16,234 bases of DNA, taken from assembly GCA_024711185.1 (NCBI GenBank), contig JANJTI010000225.1, positions 1-16,234 on the forward strand, given 5' to 3'. Made by a program: the position numbers and the translations under genes. The notes below the pieces were generated by a model. It was given only the letters and a program-made list of their open reading frames with translations, searched no databases and had not been told where the DNA came from. This DNA comes from Brevundimonas sp. Lineage in GTDB: Bacteria > Pseudomonadota > Alphaproteobacteria > Caulobacterales > Caulobacteraceae. This document shows positions 12,378-16,234 of this stretch, piece after piece (the first letter of the stretch is position 1; every line of letters begins with the position of its first letter).

Positions 12378-14454
12378 CCGGCCGCTCGTTGCGCCAGTCG
12401 AACAGGGCCTCCAGCACCTTCACCGCCTCGCCCCGCGGCGAGGTCAGGTCCGGATCCCGGCCAAGCACCAGTCGGGCGTCGTCGGCGGCGGCGAGCAACA
12501 ACTCCCGGTGCCGGATCGGATCGGCGAAGCGATAGGCGGGGAAGCCGCTCTGCTTCAGGCCGAGCGGATCGCCGCCGCCCCGGAGGCGGAAGTCCTCCTC
12601 GGCGATCTCGAAGCCGTCCTCCGTCCGCCGCAGGGTCTCCAGCCGCACCCGCGCGGTCTCGCCCAGCCCCTCCTCGCCGCCGCCATAGAGCAGCAGGCAG
12701 GTGCTGGCGGCCGCGCCCCGGCCCACCCGGCCGCGCAGCTGGTGCAGCTGGGCCAGGCCGAAGCGGTCGGCGTGCTCGATGACCATGATCGAGGCGTTGG
12801 GCACGTCGACGCCGACCTCGACCACCGTGGTGGCGACCAGCAGAGGCGTGCGGCCGTCGGCGAAATCGGCCATGACCGCCTCGCGCTCGGGACCGGGCAT
12901 CTGGCCGTGGGCGAGGCCGACCTCGACTCCCATGATGCGGCGCAGGTCCGCGGCGCGGGCCTCTGCGGCGGCGAGGTCCGAGGCCTCGCTCTCGGCGACG
13001 AGGGGGCAAATCCAGTAGGCCTGGGCGCCGCTGTCGAGCGCCGCCCTCAGCCGCTTCGCCACCTCGCCGATGCGCGCCAGCGGCAGGACCGCCGTGGTCA
13101 CCGGCGTGCGGCCGGGGGGCTTTTCGGTGAGGCGCGAGACGTCGAGCTCGCCGTACTGGGTCAGCTCCAGCGTCCGCGGTATGGGCGTGGCTGACATGGT
13201 CAGCAGGTGCACGCCGCCCGTGCGCGGGTCGCCCTTGGCCTGCAGCCGCTGGCGCTCGTTGACGCCGAAGCGGTGCTGTTCGTCGATCACCGCCAGACCC
13301 AGCCGGTCGAAGCGGACCGCGTCCTGGAACAGGGCGTGGGTGCCGATGGCCACCTTCGCCTCGCCCGACGCCAGCGCCGCCAGCCGGGGCCGGCGTTCGG
13401 CGGGCGTATCCCGGCCGGTGAGCAGGACGGTCGGCACGCCCGCCGACTCCAGCATCGGCGCCAGCCGCTGGAAATGCTGTCGCGCGAGGATCTCGGTGGG
13501 CGCCATCAGGGCGGCCTGGAAGCCGGAGGCGGCGGCGTCGGCAAGCGCGAGAGCGGCGACGGCGGTCTTGCCCGAGCCGACGTCGCCCTGCAGCAGCCGG
13601 CCCATCTGCTCGCCCGAGGCGAGGTCGCGGCGAATCTCGGCGATGGCCCTGGTCTGGGCGCCGGTGAGGGCGAAGGGCAGGGCGGTCAGCAGCCGCTCGG
13701 AGGGCTCGCCCGGATGTATCGTCGGGGCGGGGGTGATCTGGCGGGCGCGGCGGCGGCGGGCCAGCGCCAGTTGATGGGCGAGCAGTTCGTCATACGCCAG
13801 CCGCTGGCGAGCGGGGGCGTCCGGCTCCAGATCGGGCTCCCCCGTCGGGGCGTGCAACTGTCCGAGGGCGGCGCGCCAGCCAGACCAACGCCGCTTCGCG
13901 AGCCACGGCGGGTCCTGCCACTCCGGCAGTTCCGGGGCATGGGACAGGGCGGCCTGGACCAGTTTGCGCACCTGCCGCGAAGACAGACCCTGGGTCGCCG
14001 GATAGACCGGCTCGACGACGGCGATGTCGCCGGCCTCCTCGGGCCGGAACACGTCCGGATGGATGATCTGCACCTCGTTGTTGAAGCGCTCGACCTTGCC
14101 CGAGACGATGCGCTTCTGGCCCTTGGGCAGCAGCCGCTCGATGTGCCGGGCCGAGCCCCCGAACCAGATCAGGTGGACGAATCCCGTTTCGTCCGAGGCG
14201 CGCACCTTGATCGGCGCGCCCGGCTTGTGCGGCACGATCAGGCGGTCGACCAGCACCTCGAACTGGCCCGTCAGGCCTTCGACCGCGTCGGCGGCGGTCA
14301 TCGCCCGGCGCACGACCACGCCGGAGGGCGACAGGAACAGCAGGTCGCGCACCAGCGGCCCGGCCAGCTTCCGCACGAGCGGCAGCACGCGCGGACCGAC
14401 GCCCTTGAGCGTCTCGACACCGGCGAACAGCGGAAAGAGAATCTGCGGCCGCAT
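12367..14454 (-). CDS. recG: ATP-dependent DNA helicase RecG
   Basis: The 695-residue protein remodels stalled replication forks and branched DNA. The N-terminal wedge/OB domain (about 1-250) begins MRPQILFPLFAGVETLKGVGPR and includes a VHLIWFGGS strand. Helicase motifs follow: QGDVGSGKT (289-297, Walker A), APTEILARQH (318-327), DEQHRFG (391-397, motif II), SATPIPRTLELTQYGELD (421-438) and AHGQM (515-519). VATTVVEVGVDVPNA (540-554) and HQLRGRVGRG (571-580, motif VI) complete them, and the C-terminal LKQSGFPAYRFAD hook is conserved. I start it at the ATG at 14454 because the RecG family begins MRPxxLFPLF; an alternative ATG lies four codons upstream. No ribosome site precedes it. It is divergent from sdhE and convergent with the DUF3089 gene, sharing a CTAG stop. 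Confidence 0.95.
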   Translation of the reverse strand: MRPQILFPLFAGVETLKGVGPRVLPLVRKLAGPLVRDLLFLSPSGVVVRRAMTAADAVEGLTGQFEVLVDRLIVPHKPGAPIKVRASDETGFVHLIWFGGSARHIERLLPKGQKRIVSGKVERFNNEVQIIHPDVFRPEEAGDIAVVEPVYPATQGLSSRQVRKLVQAALSHAPELPEWQDPPWLAKRRWSGWRAALGQLHAPTGEPDLEPDAPARQRLAYDELLAHQLALARRRRARQITPAPTIHPGEPSERLLTALPFALTGAQTRAIAEIRRDLASGEQMGRLLQGDVGSGKTAVAALALADAAASGFQAALMAPTEILARQHFQRLAPMLESAGVPTVLLTGRDTPAERRPRLAALASGEAKVAIGTHALFQDAVRFDRLGLAVIDEQHRFGVNERQRLQAKGDPRTGGVHLLTMSATPIPRTLELTQYGELDVSRLTEKPPGRTPVTTAVLPLARIGEVAKRLRAALDSGAQAYWICPLVAESEASDLAAAEARAADLRRIMGVEVGLAHGQMPGPEREAVMADFADGRTPLLVATTVVEVGVDVPNASIMVIEHADRFGLAQLHQLRGRVGRGAAASTCLLLYGGGEEGLGETARVRLETLRRTEDGFEIAEEDFRLRGGGDPLGLKQSGFPAYRFADPIRHRELLLAAADDARLVLGRDPDLTSPRGEAVKVLEALFDWRNERPGVD

Positions 14455-14538
14455 ACGGTGCAGCATAGCTGGCGAAACGGCCGCTGGAACGCTATCTCCC
14501 GCCCCCTGTTTGAAGAACTGGACCGGGCAAGGATTCTT

Positions 14539-14856
14539 GTGGCCGATACGAACGCGCGTGCGAACGAGACCCGACAGGCCCGGCTGGGCCGGATCGCCTT
14601 CCGGGCGTGGCGGCGCGGCTTCCGCGAAGCCGACCTCGTGCTGGGACCGTTCGCCGAGCAGGTCGGCCCCACCCTGGACGAGGTCGAGCTCGACGCCTTC
14701 GAGGCGCTGCTGATGCAGGACGACGACCACGCCCTCTACGCGTGGATCATCCGGACCACCCCCACCCCGCCGGAGCACGACGGACCCGTGATGCACAAGA
14801 TCCGCGCCTTCATGGCGGAACACGTCGCCGCCGAGGTGGCGAAGGGGGCCGGCTGA
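14539..14856 (+). CDS. sdhE: FAD assembly factor SdhE (succinate dehydrogenase flavinylation factor)
   Basis: The 105-residue protein is a SdhE/SDH5-family factor that helps attach FAD covalently to the SdhA subunit of succinate dehydrogenase. The conserved RRGFREADLVLGPF (25-38) contains the RGxxExD motif (G27, E30, D32), and a helical bundle follows with LDAFEALLMQDDDHALYAWI (51-70), equivalent to the LLxxDDxxLxxWL motif. I chose the GTG at 14539: it has AAGGA a few bases upstream, and the frame contains no ATG between the divergent recG start and this point. The stop overlaps the mfd ATG by one base (TGATG), so the two are co-translated. The recG / sdhE / mfd neighbourhood is typical of alphaproteobacteria, which supports the call. 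Confidence 0.88.
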   Translation: MADTNARANETRQARLGRIAFRAWRRGFREADLVLGPFAEQVGPTLDEVELDAFEALLMQDDDHALYAWIIRTTPTPPEHDGPVMHKIRAFMAEHVAAEVAKGAG

Positions 14857-16234
14857 TGGACGGTTCGACCCCCAAGCGGGGCGACCGCACCCTCGGCGGC
14901 GCGCCGGAGGGGCTCGACGCCCTGACCGTCGCCGGGCGGCTGGAGGCCGAGGGCGGGGTGGGCCTGTTCGTCGCCCGCGACTTCGCGCGCATGGGCGAGT
15001 TCGTCCAGGCTTTCCGATTCTTCGCGGGTGACGTGGAAATCCTGGAGTTTCCGGCGTGGGACTGCCTGCCCTACGACCGGCTGAGCCCGACCTCGTCCGT
15101 CTCGGCCCAGCGCATGGCGACCCTGACCGCGCTGGCGCGGCGCGACGCTGGCGACACTCGTCCCCTGCTCGTGGCGACGACGGTGAGCGCGGCCATGCAG
15201 CGCACGCCGCCACGCGAGGTGACCTGCGGCGCCGGCTTCGAGACCACCGTCGGGCTGGATCTCGATACCGCGGCGCTGGAACGGTATTTCGCCGCCAACG
15301 GCTATGTGCGCGCCTCCACCGTGTCGGAGCGCGGCGAGTTCGCGGTCCGGGGCGGGGTGATCGACGTCTTCCCGCCGGGCTTCGAGGAGCCGGTCCGGCT
15401 GGACATGTTCGGCTCGGAACTGGAATCGATCCGCAGCTTCGACCCGGACACCCAGCGCTCGACCGGCCAGCGGACCAGCGTGTCGCTGGCCCCGGTGTCC
15501 GAGGCGCTGCTGGACCCCGACAGCATCTCGCGCTTCCGCACCGGCTACCTGAACCTGTTCGGGGCGCCGGGCGAGGACCCGATGTACGCCGCGGTCAGCG
15601 AGGGCGCGCGGCGACAGGGCATGGAGCACTGGCTGCCGCTGCTCTACGACCGGCTGGAGACCGTGTTCGACTATCTTCCGGAGGACGGCCGCATCTTCCT
15701 CGACAACCAGGTCGAGGCGGCGCGGGCGGAGCGCTGGAGTCTGACCGAGGACGCCTGGGAGGCGCGGCGCGAGGCGGCGAAAGGAAAGGGCGGGACCGCC
15801 TACCGCGCCCTGCCGCCGGATCGGCTTTACCTGCCCGAGCCGGACTGGAACGCGGCCCTGGCCGGGCGCGACGTGCGCCGCTTCTCGCCCTTCAAGGGCG
15901 AGGGCGAGGACGCCGGCGGGCGTCTGGGCCGCACCTTCGCGGCCGAGCGGGCCCAGGACAGCGTCAACCTGTTCGAGGCGGTGGCGCGGCACGCAGAGGC
16001 GGTCAGGGCCGCCGGCAAGCGCGTGCTGTTCGCCTCCTGGACTGAGGGCTCGTCCGAGCGGCTGGCCTCGATGCTGGCCGACCACGGGCTGGAGCATGTG
16101 GTGGCGGTGCGCGACTGGGCGGACGTGCAGGCGGCGCCGGAGGGGCTGTTCCTGCGCGGCGTCCTGCCTGTGGAGCACGGCTTCGAGACCGACGAGGTCG
16201 CCGTCATCTCGGAGACCGACATCCTCGGCGACCG
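14856..16234 (+). CDS. mfd: Transcription-repair coupling factor Mfd, N-terminal part (runs off window)
   Basis: The frame opens at the ATG at 14856 and stays open to the window edge, giving 459 residues of a protein that is normally about 1150. Mfd recognises RNA polymerase stalled at DNA damage, removes it and recruits UvrA. The visible part is the UvrB-like N-terminal module: ILEFPAWDCLPYDRLSPT (62-79) with SVSAQRMATL (81-90), ERGEFAVRGGVIDVFPPG (158-175), and the EPVRLDMFGSELESIRSFD (178-196) strand region. A VISETDILGD segment closes the visible part, just where the RNA-polymerase-interacting domain would begin. GAAGGGGG lies 7 bases before the start, within the end of sdhE. The translocase motor and C-terminal domain are outside the window. 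Confidence 0.95.
   Translation, partial: MDGSTPKRGDRTLGGAPEGLDALTVAGRLEAEGGVGLFVARDFARMGEFVQAFRFFAGDVEILEFPAWDCLPYDRLSPTSSVSAQRMATLTALARRDAGDTRPLLVATTVSAAMQRTPPREVTCGAGFETTVGLDLDTAALERYFAANGYVRASTVSERGEFAVRGGVIDVFPPGFEEPVRLDMFGSELESIRSFDPDTQRSTGQRTSVSLAPVSEALLDPDSISRFRTGYLNLFGAPGEDPMYAAVSEGARRQGMEHWLPLLYDRLETVFDYLPEDGRIFLDNQVEAARAERWSLTEDAWEARREAAKGKGGTAYRALPPDRLYLPEPDWNAALAGRDVRRFSPFKGEGEDAGGRLGRTFAAERAQDSVNLFEAVARHAEAVRAAGKRVLFASWTEGSSERLASMLADHGLEHVVAVRDWADVQAAPEGLFLRGVLPVEHGFETDEVAVISETDILGD

Noticed and set aside
13207..14538. Upstream open frame in the sdhE frame, antisense to recG
   Set aside because: It is a codon-bias shadow of recG with no domain; SdhE homology starts at the GTG at 14539.

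Overview
This is a GC-rich chromosomal window of about 16 kb. It almost certainly comes from an alphaproteobacterium of the Caulobacterales type (Brevundimonas, Caulobacter or Phenylobacterium relatives). The evidence is an alphaproteobacterial NDUFS4-like complex I protein, an AapJ-type binding protein, the recG / sdhE / mfd neighbourhood, frequent GTG starts and very strong GC3 bias. That bias produces many long antisense open frames, which I treat as shadows. Nearly all of the window is core-genome content. I see no insertion sequence, phage gene, CRISPR array, integrase or tRNA-borne attachment site.

Region 1 (1-1877, plus strand): the tail of a probable HAD-type hydrolase, an NDUFS4-like complex I accessory protein, tRNA-Arg(TCT), a 75-residue exported or membrane orphan protein, and exonuclease III (xth).

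Region 2 (1864-6413): a minus-strand cystathionine beta-lyase-type PLP enzyme is divergent from a two-gene transport unit. That unit is an AapJ-like amino-acid-binding lipoprotein followed 30 bases later by a DAACS (glutamate/dicarboxylate) symporter. No ABC permease or ATPase accompanies the binding protein here. The symporter is convergent with a minus-strand 3-mercaptopyruvate sulfurtransferase, and the two stop codons share one CTAG.

Region 3 (6436-12370): a Cfa-family lipid methyltransferase lies upstream of the sulfurtransferase on the minus strand. Divergent from it is a tight plus-strand operon for inner-core LPS sugars. KdsA makes Kdo-8-phosphate, the bifunctional HldE makes ADP-D,D-heptose, and HldD epimerises it to ADP-L,D-heptose. 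A DUF3089 alpha/beta-hydrolase-like membrane protein ends the operon, and its nucleophile elbow appears to have lost the serine.

Region 4 (12367-16234): recG on the minus strand is divergent from sdhE (FAD assembly factor for succinate dehydrogenase). sdhE overlaps the start of mfd (transcription-repair coupling factor), which runs off the right edge.

The items most worth a second look are the binding-protein/symporter pairing, the altered sodium-site residues of the symporter, the apparently catalytically dead DUF3089 protein in the heptose operon, and the compact convergent junctions (two CTAG double stops, each near a GC-rich inverted repeat). I did not find a convincing new multi-gene defence or mobile system.
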